Positions 7,110 to 14,827 are shown, numbered from the stretch's first letter. The stretch is DNA of 19,327 nucleotides from an uncultured Clostridia bacterium (GCA_945971755.1 CAMFPJ010000009.1:1-19327); one strand, 5' to 3'. The notes: generated by a model from the sequence alone, not told the origin. Numbers and translations: made by a program.

Positions 7110-8014
7110 AAGATTTTGTAGCATCATTCGGGAAATTAAATTGCGATTTGCTCTTTGCAGGTATGCCCAGAATACCTAACGAGGGTGAAGAGATTTATTC
7201 AAAAGATTTTAAGGTTTGTTTGGGCGGCGGACTGCCCGCCACCATGATAAACTGTGCAAGGCTCGGTGCACCGGCAAAGCTCGGCACATTTTTAGGCGAC
7301 GATATGTTCTCAAACTTTGCAAAAGGAGAACTTGAAAAATACGGTGTTGATTATGTTCCGTTTGAAAGTACGTCTTATCCGCTTAACATTACGTCTGCAA
7401 TTATCACTGAAAGGGACAGAACCTTTGTGTCATACGGCGGAACCGAAAAATACACCGACGAAATGCTTGAAAAAATATATAATGTCTTAAAGGGTGCGAA
7501 AATTGTTGCAATGCAGGAAAAGATTTTGCCCGTTTACGAAGAGCTTAAAAAAGACGGAACAATTTTAGTTCTTGACACAGGCTACTCTGACGATATGTCT
7601 ATTGACAATCTTCGCGAATACATAAAAATTGCCGATTATTACACACCGAATATTGACGAGACAGAAAAGATAACAGGCACAAGAGATTACCAAAAAGCCA
7701 TTGATTTTTTGCGTGACTATTTTGAAAAACCTATTGTAAAACTCGGTCGTGACGGCTGTGCAGGCTTTGACGGAGATTATTTTGTTGTGCCTGAAATTGC
7801 TGAATTCAAATGTGTTGATGCAACGGGAGCAGGTGACGCATTCCTTGCAGGCTTTATTACAGGGCTTTATAATAATGAGGACTTCAGAAAATGTATTTTA
7901 ATGGGCAACATTACAGGCGGAAAATGCGTTACGGGTGTCGGCTGTTTAACTGAATATATGACAAAAGACAGTCTGTCGGAATATGTGAAAAAATACTTTA
8001 CTAAAGTTTTGTGA
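7106..8014 (+). CDS. PfkB/ribokinase-family carbohydrate kinase
   Basis: The 302-residue protein has the length and landmarks of the PfkB family: a Gly-rich substrate loop G-G-G-L-P-A-T (40-46) followed by A-R-L-G (51-54), P-N-x-x-E (181-185), and the C-terminal signature D-A-T-G-A-G-D-A-F-L-A-G (238-249), where Gly-Ala-Gly forms the anion hole and Asp244 is the catalytic base. The usual Asn of the G-G-x-x-x-N loop is Thr46 here, which may mark a different sugar. Family members phosphorylate fructose, ribose, tagatose-6-phosphate, KDG or nucleosides. GGGGAG precedes the ATG, which overlaps the GH4 stop. As the last gene of the operon it probably phosphorylates a sugar freed by the two glycosidases, or a disaccharide before GH4 cleavage; both are inference. 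Confidence 0.9.
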   Translation: MKDFVASFGKLNCDLLFAGMPRIPNEGEEIYSKDFKVCLGGGLPATMINCARLGAPAKLGTFLGDDMFSNFAKGELEKYGVDYVPFESTSYPLNITSAIITERDRTFVSYGGTEKYTDEMLEKIYNVLKGAKIVAMQEKILPVYEELKKDGTILVLDTGYSDDMSIDNLREYIKIADYYTPNIDETEKITGTRDYQKAIDFLRDYFEKPIVKLGRDGCAGFDGDYFVVPEIAEFKCVDATGAGDAFLAGFITGLYNNEDFRKCILMGNITGGKCVTGVGCLTEYMTKDSLSEYVKKYFTKVL

Positions 8015-8025
8015 TATGATAAAAT
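7997..8025 (+). promoter_or_regulatory. Promoter of the TetR-kinase-transporter unit, with possible autoregulatory repeat
   Basis: TTTACT (7997-8002), 17 bases, then TAAAAT (8020-8025) preceded by TGA form an extended -10 promoter lying over the end of the PfkB gene. The inverted repeat GATAA-AA-TTATC (8018-8029) covers the -10, a fitting place for binding by the TetR-like protein encoded just downstream. The block TGATAAAATTA here differs by one base from TGATAAACTTA in the GH3 promoter. Confidence 0.55.
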
Positions 8026-8056
8026 TATCTATAAACTGTTTTTCGGGGTGATAGTT

Positions 8057-8710
8057 TTGGATCTCAAAATGCACCATAAACCGACGTTTGACAATATCCC
8101 TCCTGAAAAAAGGGCAAGGGTAATTGACTCCGCAACTAAAGAATTTGCCAAAAAAGGGTATCATGACGCCAGTATCGGCAGTATTGCGGACAAAGCCGGA
8201 ATCAGCGTTGGTTCTATTTATAAATACTTTGAGAATAAACAAGATTTATTCTTAACTATTATTGATGAGAGTATTTCACGGGTTGAAACACTTCTTCTCG
8301 GTCTTGCAAAAGCCGATGAAGACGTAATGATTAAGGTGGAGAAAATTCTTCGCGAGATTATTTCGGTTTCCCGTGAAGATGAAGTTTTAATTAAACTATA
8401 TAACTCAATGACAACCATCAACGACAAAAAGCTTGCAAGGCAATTTGCTACGGAAATGGAAAAAATTACTGCAGAGGTTTACACAGAAGCAATTCGTGAG
8501 GGTCAAGAAAACGGTGAAATCCGAAAGGATATTGACCCGGGCATAGCGGCATTTTTGATTGACGATTTGTTTATGTCGCTTCAGTTTTCGTTTGCAAGTG
8601 ACTATTACGTTCAGCGTTTTAAGGTGTATTGCGGTGAAGACGCAATCGAAAAAGACGAGTTTGTAATAAGAGAAGTCCTTAAATTTATTAAATCAGCACT
8701 TAAAGCATAA
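8057..8710 (+). CDS. TetR/AcrR-family transcriptional regulator
   Basis: The N-terminal part reads like a TetR DNA-binding domain: E-K-R-A-R-V-I-D-S-A at about 17-26, then the helix-turn-helix around A-S-I-G-S-I-A-D-K-A-G-I-S-V-G-S-I-Y-K-Y-F (39-58), ending in the typical Y-K-Y-F-E-N-K-x-D-L. The rest (about 70-217) is a helical ligand-binding and dimer domain, too variable to predict a ligand. The start is taken as TTG at 8057, because GGGGTG (8045-8050) lies six bases before it. A GTG at 8048 falls inside that ribosome site, and the ATG at 8069 is too far from it. It heads a transcript with an FGGY kinase, transporter and LRR lipoprotein, so it may sense that pathway's substrate. Confidence 0.88.
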   Translation: MDLKMHHKPTFDNIPPEKRARVIDSATKEFAKKGYHDASIGSIADKAGISVGSIYKYFENKQDLFLTIIDESISRVETLLLGLAKADEDVMIKVEKILREIISVSREDEVLIKLYNSMTTINDKKLARQFATEMEKITAEVYTEAIREGQENGEIRKDIDPGIAAFLIDDLFMSLQFSFASDYYVQRFKVYCGEDAIEKDEFVIREVLKFIKSALKA

Positions 8711-8740
8711 GGTGTTTCTATTTTGAAGGGAGAAAGAAAA

Positions 8741-10354
8741 ATGGCAGAGCCTAAGTATGTTATTGCGTATGATATTGGCACAACGGGTGTTAAAACCTGT
8801 ATCTTTGCAATTTCCGATAAGATTGAACTTCTTGCATCACAGAGCGAGGGCTATAAGCTTTATGTTATGCCTAACGGCGGCGCAGAGCAGGACCCTAACG
8901 AGTGGTGGGAGGCAATGCGCAACAGTACAAATGTTGTGATGAAAAAATCAAAAATCAAAAAAGAAGAAATATCGGGCATTTCCTTCTGCTCACAAATGCA
9001 GGGAGTTGTACTTGTTGACAAAGACGCAAATGCCGTTCGCCGCGCATTCAGCTATATGGACCAGCGCGCAACACAAGAGTTGAAGGACGGTATGGGCGGA
9101 GGAGTTCAGATTGCAGGCGGTAACGCAGTTAAAGTCTTAAAATCTCTTATGCTTACAGGTGCCGCACCTCTTTCGGTCAAAGACCCGATTTGGAAATATA
9201 AATGGACAGAAAAACACGAGCCTGAAAACTTTAAGAGAGTACATAAATGGCTTGATGTTAAAGAATACATTATTGCAAGAATGACAGGCGAGTTTGTTAT
9301 GACTCACGACTCTGCATTCTCAACGATGATTTATGATATTAAGAAAAAGACCTGGAGCACGGAAATGTGCAAAATGCTTGGTGTTAATACAGAACACCTT
9401 GCAAAAATTGTTAAATCAACCGATAAAGTCGGTGAGCTTACAAAAAAGGCTGCAGAGGAATTAGGACTTGCAGCGGGCACGGCAGTTTTCGGAGGCGGCG
9501 GTGACGCTTCACTTATCGGTGTTGGCGCAGGTGCAGTAGAACTTGGCGACACACACATTTATCAGGGTACGTCAGGCTGGGCTTCAACTGTTGTTGATAA
9601 GTCTATTGTTGATACAAGTTCAATGATTGCCGCTATTGTCGGTGCAAAAGACGGTTATTATAACTACTTTGCAGAGCTTGAAACGGCAGGCAAGTGCGTT
9701 GAATGGGTTAAGGACCACTTGGCACTTGATGAAATAAACGTTTATATTGACAAGAGCCACAACCTTAAACACGCAAAGGGAGACTACGAAAAGGTATATA
9801 CGAATCTTTACGATTATATGATGGCAGTTGTTGACGAGGTGCCTGCGGGTTCAAACGGTGTTATCTTTACTCCGTGGCTTCACGGTAACCGTTGCCCCTT
9901 TGAAGACCCCAACTCAAGAGGTATGTTCTTCAATATCAGTCTTGATACGGGCAAGGCAGAAATGATTCGTGCCGTTGTTGAGGGTGTTTGTTTCCACCTT
10001 CGCTGGTTCCTTGAAACAGAGGATAAGAAGATTAAGACTTCAAACACAATCAGGTTTGTTGGCGGCGGCGCTCTTTCAGATGTTACTTGTCAAATTCTTG
10101 CAGACTGTACGGGCAGAACTGTTGAAACAGTTGACAGCCCACAGAATATCGGCGCAGTCGGTGCTGCAATTACAATTGCGGTTGGCACGGGAATTATCAA
10201 TGATATTACAGAGGCGAAGAAATTTATTCCCGCATCAAAAACATTCAAACCAAACTTTGCTCATAAATCTGTTTACGACCGTAACTATAAGGTATATACA
10301 AACCTTTACAAAGCAAACAAAGAAAACTTTGCAATTCTTAACGGTCAGGGCTAA
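8741..10354 (+). CDS. FGGY-family carbohydrate kinase, xylulokinase-like
   Basis: The 537-residue protein has an N-terminal ATPase-core phosphate loop D-I-G-T-T-G-V-K (11-18), the substrate loop S-Q-M-Q-G-V (84-89) with Y-M-D-Q-R-A (105-110), G-G-G-G-D-A (251-256) with the likely catalytic Asp255, Q-G-T-S-G-W (275-280), and the adenosine-binding G-G-G-A-L-S-D (441-447). These match xylulokinases better than glycerol kinases, but gluconate, ribulose and other polyol kinases are relatives. It is about 40 residues longer than typical XylB. AAGGGAG lies eight bases before the ATG; an in-frame TTG at 8723 lies upstream of that ribosome site and is rejected. It sits 30 bases after the TetR gene and 50 before a sugar symporter. 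No isomerase or dehydrogenase is nearby, so the substrate may arrive as a ketose. Confidence 0.88.
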   Translation: MAEPKYVIAYDIGTTGVKTCIFAISDKIELLASQSEGYKLYVMPNGGAEQDPNEWWEAMRNSTNVVMKKSKIKKEEISGISFCSQMQGVVLVDKDANAVRRAFSYMDQRATQELKDGMGGGVQIAGGNAVKVLKSLMLTGAAPLSVKDPIWKYKWTEKHEPENFKRVHKWLDVKEYIIARMTGEFVMTHDSAFSTMIYDIKKKTWSTEMCKMLGVNTEHLAKIVKSTDKVGELTKKAAEELGLAAGTAVFGGGGDASLIGVGAGAVELGDTHIYQGTSGWASTVVDKSIVDTSSMIAAIVGAKDGYYNYFAELETAGKCVEWVKDHLALDEINVYIDKSHNLKHAKGDYEKVYTNLYDYMMAVVDEVPAGSNGVIFTPWLHGNRCPFEDPNSRGMFFNISLDTGKAEMIRAVVEGVCFHLRWFLETEDKKIKTSNTIRFVGGGALSDVTCQILADCTGRTVETVDSPQNIGAVGAAITIAVGTGIINDITEAKKFIPASKTFKPNFAHKSVYDRNYKVYTNLYKANKENFAILNGQG

Positions 10355-10404
10355 TTCTTAATGGTAAGTTACCGCTCTTTTCTAATAAAAATGGGGATTT
10401 TATT

Positions 10405-12093
10405 ATGAATTTTAACAATATAAAAGAAAAAGTTAAGGGAGCTCCCACATATGTGAGAGAGCATTGGGATAAGCCAAATGAAGGGGAATATCTTCCCTTG
10501 AAAGAGGTTGTGGCGTACACTGCAGCTCAGGCAGGTTCGTACATTTTTTTGACCGCTTCGGGAATAATGACATTTTCTGCATCATATTTCTGCGGCGCAA
10601 TTATGGGACTTGCCGCTCTCGATTTTTCAATTATCAACCTTGTAGGAACAGTTATAGGTTATATTATTATGTTTTTGAATCCTATCGGAGTGTTGATATA
10701 TGAAAATCACGGTCAGCTTACGCCGAAAATGAAAATTTTTGCCAACTGTGCCTACATGGGTCAGATTCTTTTAGGCTTGGCGTGTTACTTTGTACCTGCA
10801 GAGCCCTTTGAGTTTGTTATGAAGGGATTGCCGCAAATTGTGGGCAATATTCTTTTAATCGGTGGTATAACGAATTACATTACTTGGTTTATCAGAAAGA
10901 CTTTCTGTGCAAAGTACGGCAGACTGAAACCGTTCATTTTAATATGCGGCATTCCCACAGCAATTATTATATCTGTTATCCCGTATCTGCCGCTTGAAAA
11001 TTTAAGTTATACAAGAAAGCTTATTATACTTCACTTTGCATTTACGCTGATGAATTATTTTTACAACAGCTTTATTGGAATTAACGGACTTGTTACCTTT
11101 ATGACGCCTAATTCACAGGAAAGGCAGAGACTTCACTCAATAGTCCCGATTATTACGGGGCTTTTTCCCTCAATAATAAGTGCAATATTCCCGATTCTTA
11201 TTATCCAAACAGGCGGATACCTTAACATTAAAACATACAAGATTTTTGTTCCTGTTTTTGCCTTTTTGGGAGTTGTTATTACTCTTGCCGCTGCATTCTG
11301 TAAGGAAAGAATAATTGAGCCGCCTATGGAAAAGCGCAAGAAAGTTACGTTTTGGAAAGGCGCAAAGAATGTTCTTAAAAACAAGTATTTCTGGATAATA
11401 AACATTTCCAATGTTATAGGACAATGGCAAGGGCTTGTCGGCAGTTTGCTTGCATGGTGGTTTATATATTCATTGAGAATGGAATGGTTCTCCGGTATTG
11501 CCGCAAACATTGTCGTTATAGGAATGACGGCGGGTAATTTGCTTTGTCCTATACTCACAAAGCGTTTTCAGAAAAGGGATATTCTTATCTCTTTCAGAGC
11601 TGTAACGCTTCTTACGGTGTTCGGAATTGCCCTTGCAGTAAAATTCCAGAACATATACATATTTATGATTTCAATGTTCTTGAAAAATACTATGACGCCC
11701 GTAGTTGACGGAGTTAATGTGGGACTCAGCGCTGATGTTCTTAATTATCATCAGTGGAAATACGGCGAGCGCGCCGACGCTATGTCGGGAATTTTCGGTT
11801 GGTTCTTAAACCCGATAAATATGGCTATCGGTTTAATTATCCCTTGGCTGCTTAAATCAGTAGGCTTTACATCTGACTGGGATGTATTGTACGACACGCA
11901 AATTCTCAACAGAGTATTCAGCATTTATACATGGGGCTCTGTAGCGGGGCTTGTGCTTGTCACTATTCCGTTTTTCTTCTATGACCTTACGAAAGAAAAA
12001 CACGATATGTGCGTAAAAGAACTTCAGGAGCGTCTTAAAGCTATTGAGGAATCTGATAACGGCGACGGCGCTGTTACTGCAAGCGAGGTATAA
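10405..12093 (+). CDS. GPH-family (MFS) sugar:cation symporter
   Basis: This 562-residue, strongly hydrophobic protein has about twelve membrane segments. It carries GPH/MFS_2 landmarks: K-Y-G-R-L-K-P near 170-176 (the cytosolic loop after the fourth segment) and T-P-N-S-Q-E-R at about 234-240, equivalent to the T-P-N-L-K-E-R of the minus-strand transporter at the left edge. Both also share L-K-N-K-Y before the second half, so they are homologous but clearly diverged. A hydrophilic tail (about 530-562) and an N-terminal extension of about 35 residues make it longer than usual. GGGGA precedes the ATG. It lies between the FGGY kinase and an LRR lipoprotein, two bases from the latter, and probably supplies the kinase's substrate. 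Confidence 0.88.
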   Translation: MNFNNIKEKVKGAPTYVREHWDKPNEGEYLPLKEVVAYTAAQAGSYIFLTASGIMTFSASYFCGAIMGLAALDFSIINLVGTVIGYIIMFLNPIGVLIYENHGQLTPKMKIFANCAYMGQILLGLACYFVPAEPFEFVMKGLPQIVGNILLIGGITNYITWFIRKTFCAKYGRLKPFILICGIPTAIIISVIPYLPLENLSYTRKLIILHFAFTLMNYFYNSFIGINGLVTFMTPNSQERQRLHSIVPIITGLFPSIISAIFPILIIQTGGYLNIKTYKIFVPVFAFLGVVITLAAAFCKERIIEPPMEKRKKVTFWKGAKNVLKNKYFWIINISNVIGQWQGLVGSLLAWWFIYSLRMEWFSGIAANIVVIGMTAGNLLCPILTKRFQKRDILISFRAVTLLTVFGIALAVKFQNIYIFMISMFLKNTMTPVVDGVNVGLSADVLNYHQWKYGERADAMSGIFGWFLNPINMAIGLIIPWLLKSVGFTSDWDVLYDTQILNRVFSIYTWGSVAGLVLVTIPFFFYDLTKEKHDMCVKELQERLKAIEESDNGDGAVTASEV

Positions 12094-12095
12094 TT

Positions 12096-12899
12096 ATGAA
12101 AAAACGGTTAGTTATTATATTTTCTCTCGTTCTATGCTTTTCAGTTATATTCTCAGGATGTGCGGAACAAATTGGAATGGGCAACGACAAAATTTCAATC
12201 AAGATTGAAAACGGAGAAGCAACTGTAAAAGAAATTCCAAACAGTTCTACAATAAAAGAGGTTAACATTCCCGATGAATACAAGGGAGTTCCTGTTACGG
12301 ATATTGCAGATTTTGCAGGTTGCAACCTTGAAAGTGTTGAAAAAATTTCAATCGGTAAAAACGTAAAATCAATCGGCACATGGGCATTTGAAAACAATCA
12401 AAATCTTAAGGAGTTTTATGTTGACCCGGAAAACGAGTGTTACTGCTCGGTTGACGGCGTTCTTTTCACAAAAGATATGACGGAAATTCTCTTTTACCCT
12501 GCTTCACACGGTGAGGAGTATTCCGTTCCCGACGGTGTAATCAAAATTCGCACCAAAGCATTTTATAAGTGTGATAAAATTAAGTCTCTTACAATTCCCG
12601 TAACAGTAACCGATATAGAAGAAAAAGCATTTTTCAGATGCTCCTCTCTTGAAAATTTCGTAATACCCGAAGGAGTAAAAACTATCGGCAAGGATGCTTT
12701 TAGTTATTGTTCTTCACTTTCTGAAATCACCGTTCCGAAGTCAACAAAGTTTATCGGCGATTATGCGTTTTTTAACTGCACTAATCTTTTAACGGTAAAT
12801 ATGAACTGCAAAAAAGAAGATGTCACGTTCGGTGAAAAGTGGCAGCCCACCAACAACGGACTCGAAATCAAAAAACTGCAGATAAATTGGGCAGAATAA
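12096..12899 (+). CDS. BspA-type leucine-rich-repeat lipoprotein
   Basis: The 267-residue product begins with a lipoprotein signal (K-K-R, hydrophobic core, F-S-G-C with lipidated Cys22), so it should be anchored outside the membrane. From about residue 70 to 240 it has BspA/LRR_5-type repeats of about 23 residues: I-G-T-W-A-F-E-N-N-Q-N-L, I-R-T-K-A-F-Y-K-C-D-K-I, I-E-E-K-A-F-F-R-C-S-S-L, I-G-K-D-A-F-S-Y-C-S-S-L and I-G-D-Y-A-F-F-N-C-T-N-L. Such domains mediate surface binding to proteins or glycans. The ATG is only two bases after the symporter stop, so translation is probably coupled and it may act with uptake, for example by holding a polysaccharide. That role is inference. It has no sugar-binding-protein fold or enzyme motif. 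Confidence 0.9.
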   Translation: MKKRLVIIFSLVLCFSVIFSGCAEQIGMGNDKISIKIENGEATVKEIPNSSTIKEVNIPDEYKGVPVTDIADFAGCNLESVEKISIGKNVKSIGTWAFENNQNLKEFYVDPENECYCSVDGVLFTKDMTEILFYPASHGEEYSVPDGVIKIRTKAFYKCDKIKSLTIPVTVTDIEEKAFFRCSSLENFVIPEGVKTIGKDAFSYCSSLSEITVPKSTKFIGDYAFFNCTNLLTVNMNCKKEDVTFGEKWQPTNNGLEIKKLQINWAE

Positions 12900-12942
12900 T
12901 TACCGAATAGGGTAAAAAATTGTCCGATTACCGCGAAATTTA

Positions 12943-12995
12943 ACACCTCCGCAATTTTGTCACTGTAATAAGACATATACGGAGGTGTATTTTTG
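12943..12995 (+). terminator. Probable terminator of the TetR-FGGY-transporter-LRR unit
   Basis: ACACCTCCG (12943-12951) pairs perfectly with CGGAGGTGT (12980-12988), followed by ATTTTTG. The 28-base interior can fold further (TGTC 12958-12961 with GACA 12972-12975). It lies 44 bases after the LRR stop and before the rny promoter. The large loop is unusual for a simple intrinsic terminator. Confidence 0.6.
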
Positions 12996-13107
12996 TGCAA
13001 AGAAAAAGTTATTTTGATAATATAAGAATTTCTGTAATTTTTTATATCAATTAACGAAAAGAATACCGCAATATATAGTATATTTTTTATATTTTGAATA
13101 ATAAATC

Positions 13108-13136
13108 TTGACATAAGACAGATTTTTTATTAAAAT
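13108..13136 (+). promoter_or_regulatory. Near-consensus sigma-A promoter of rny
   Basis: A perfect TTGACA (13108-13113), a 17-base spacer and TAAAAT (13131-13136) give the strongest promoter in the window. The start is predicted near 13143, leaving a leader of about 99 bases. Unlike the three sugar promoters it has no TG-n extension. Confidence 0.85.
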
Positions 13137-13142
13137 ATAAAG

Positions 13143-13217
13143 GATAGTAAAAGGGAAAACCTGTTTTCTTTTCTATCTTTCTAATTTCAATAAGATATTC
13201 CTTATATATTTGAAATT
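13143..13217 (+). promoter_or_regulatory. Structured 5' leader of rny: two tandem hairpins
   Basis: Hairpin 1 (13143-13177) starts at the predicted first transcribed base: GATAG, AAAAG and AAAAC pair with GTTTTCTTTTCTATC, leaving one- and two-base bulges and a CT loop. Hairpin 2 (13183-13217) pairs AATTTCAA with TTGAAATT and inside that TAAG with CTTA, with a five-base bulge. Together they fill most of the leader and end 11 bases before the ribosome site. RNase Y cleaves AU-rich leaders, so autoregulation is conceivable but not shown. Confidence 0.5.
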
Positions 13218-13241
13218 AAATAACATTTAGGAGGTACGACG

Positions 13242-14798
13242 ATGGTTAAGATTTCTATTGTCATCATCGCTGTCGTAGCCTCTGCAGTTGTGTTCGGAGT
13301 TTTAGGTTTTGTTATCGGCGGACTTTACCGTAAAAAAGTTGCCGAAGCAAAAATCGGCTCTGCTAACGAAGAAGCATTAAGAATTGTAAATCAGGCGGTG
13401 CAGACTGCTGAAAGCAAGAAAAAAGAATCTATTCTTGAAGCTAAAGACGAAATACACAAGTTAAGAAGCGAAGCCGACAAGGAAATTCGCGAAAGACGTG
13501 CAGAGGTTCAAAGACAGGAAAAGCGCATTGACCAAAAGGAAGAGGCTCTCGATAAAAGGTCCGCAAACATTGAGAAAAAAGAAGAGGCACTTTCAGAAAA
13601 ACTTAAACTTGCTGACGAAAAGGCAGAAGAGCTTGACAGATTAAAGAGAAGTCAGCTTGAAATTCTTGAAAAAGTCAGCGGTTACACAAAGGAACAGGCA
13701 AAGGCACTTCTTTTGCAGGAGCTTGAGGAATCTCTCACTCACGAAAAGGCTGTCAGGGTTATGGATTTTGAGCAAAAGACTCGTGACGAAAGCGAAGCTA
13801 TTGCACGTGAGATCATCACCACGGCAATTCAGCGTTGCGCAGCAGACCATGCTGCAGAAGCAACTGTTTCGGTTGTAAATCTTCCCAACGACGAAATGAA
13901 GGGTAGAATTATCGGCCGTGAAGGCAGAAATATTCGTACACTTGAGCAAATTACAGGTGTTGACCTTATTATTGACGACACACCCGAGGCAATTACTGTT
14001 TCAAGCTTTGATCCTGTTCGCCGTGAAATTGCAAGACTAACACTTGAAAAACTTATTCAAGACGGAAGAATTCACCCCACACGCATTGAGGAAATGTATG
14101 CAAAGGCAACGCGTGAGGTTGAGCAGACCATTAAGCAGACGGGTGACCGTGCCGCTATTGACGCAGGTGTTAACAACATTGACCCTGAACTTAAAAAGCT
14201 TCTCGGTAAACTTCGTTACCGTACAAGTTACGGTCAGAACGTACTTAACCACTCACTTGAGGTTTCTTACATTGCAGGTCTTATGGCTGCTGAATTAGGG
14301 GCAGATGTTAAAACCGCAAAGCGTGCAGGTCTCCTTCACGATATCGGTAAAGCCCTTGACCATGAGATTGAGGGAACACATATTGAACTTGGCGTTGAAT
14401 ACGCAAAGAAATATAAAGAGAATGATGCGGTTGTTCACGCAATCGCTGCCCACCACGGTGATGTTGAGGCAAAGACTGTTGTTGCGGTTTTAGTTCAGGC
14501 TGCAGACGCAATTTCTGCTTCAAGACCGGGCGCAAGACGTGAAAACATTCAAAACTACATCAAGCGTCTTGAAAAGCTTGAAGAAATTGCATCTTCATTT
14601 GAGGGCGTTGAAAAGTCATTTGCAATTCAGGCAGGCCGTGAAGTAAGAATTATGGTTGACCCTGTTGCAGTGTCAGATGAAAAGATGGTTCTTGTTGCGC
14701 GTGACATTGCCAAAAAGATTGAAGAAGAGCTGGAATATCCGGGTCAAATCAAAGTTAACATTGTCCGTGAAAACAGAGCAATTGATTTTGCAAAATAA
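13242..14798 (+). CDS. rny: Ribonuclease Y
   Basis: The 518-residue product has the full RNase Y plan: an N-terminal membrane anchor (about 4-28), a long charged coiled coil rich in Glu, Lys and Arg (about 30-160), a KH RNA-binding domain with G-R-I-I-G-R-E-G-R-N-I-R (about 220-231), and an HD domain with L-L-H-D-I-G-K (about 363-369), an upstream N-H-S-L (about 335), A-H-H-G-D (about 402-406) and a later Asp near 421. RNase Y is the membrane-bound endonuclease that starts mRNA decay in many Firmicutes; the HD residues bind the catalytic metals. Length matches the usual 510-520 residues. AGGAGGT lies six bases before the ATG. It has its own strong promoter and is followed after 59 bases by ymdB, its common neighbour in Firmicutes. 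Confidence 0.97.
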   Translation: MVKISIVIIAVVASAVVFGVLGFVIGGLYRKKVAEAKIGSANEEALRIVNQAVQTAESKKKESILEAKDEIHKLRSEADKEIRERRAEVQRQEKRIDQKEEALDKRSANIEKKEEALSEKLKLADEKAEELDRLKRSQLEILEKVSGYTKEQAKALLLQELEESLTHEKAVRVMDFEQKTRDESEAIAREIITTAIQRCAADHAAEATVSVVNLPNDEMKGRIIGREGRNIRTLEQITGVDLIIDDTPEAITVSSFDPVRREIARLTLEKLIQDGRIHPTRIEEMYAKATREVEQTIKQTGDRAAIDAGVNNIDPELKKLLGKLRYRTSYGQNVLNHSLEVSYIAGLMAAELGADVKTAKRAGLLHDIGKALDHEIEGTHIELGVEYAKKYKENDAVVHAIAAHHGDVEAKTVVAVLVQAADAISASRPGARRENIQNYIKRLEKLEEIASSFEGVEKSFAIQAGREVRIMVDPVAVSDEKMVLVARDIAKKIEEELEYPGQIKVNIVRENRAIDFAK

Positions 14799-14805
14799 AA
14801 ACTTC

Positions 14806-14827
14806 GCCCCGAGAACATTCTCGGGGC
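14806..14827 (+). other. Strong GC hairpin between rny and ymdB without a T-run
   Basis: GCCCCGAGAA (14806-14815) pairs perfectly with TTCTCGGGGC (14818-14827). On the plus strand it is followed by AAAAATTTAAG rather than a T-tract, so it is a poor intrinsic terminator in that direction. A T-run (GAAGTTTTT) follows it on the minus strand, but no minus-strand gene is nearby. It may protect the rny 3' end, set a processing site or partly attenuate ymdB. Confidence 0.55.

Larger units (their letters stand above)
12900..13241. other. Intergenic region between LRR lipoprotein gene and rny
   Basis: This 342-base, very AT-rich gap holds a long-stem terminator-like hairpin (12943-12988), a near-consensus promoter (13108-13136), a leader with two predicted hairpins (13143-13217) and the rny ribosome site AGGAGGT (13229-13235). 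A 19-codon frame (12995-13054) preceded by GGAGGTG is possible but doubtful. No tRNA or known riboswitch was recognised. Confidence 0.7.

Noticed and set aside
8723..8740. In-frame TTG upstream of the FGGY kinase ATG
   Set aside because: The ribosome site AAGGGAG lies downstream of this TTG and fits only the ATG at 8741.
10363..10373. GGTAA-G-TTACC inverted repeat between the FGGY kinase and the symporter
   Set aside because: The arms touch across one base, so it cannot form an RNA hairpin, and it is not placed at a promoter; probably chance.
11133..11558. 141-codon minus-strand frame inside the symporter gene
   Set aside because: It is a shadow of the hydrophobic transporter coding sequence, with no ribosome site and no recognisable domain.
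12761..13114. 117-codon open frame on the minus strand across the LRR gene end and the intergenic region
   Set aside because: It has no ribosome site before its ATG, runs through the terminator and antisense to a clear lipoprotein gene, and reads like low-complexity AT-rich translation.
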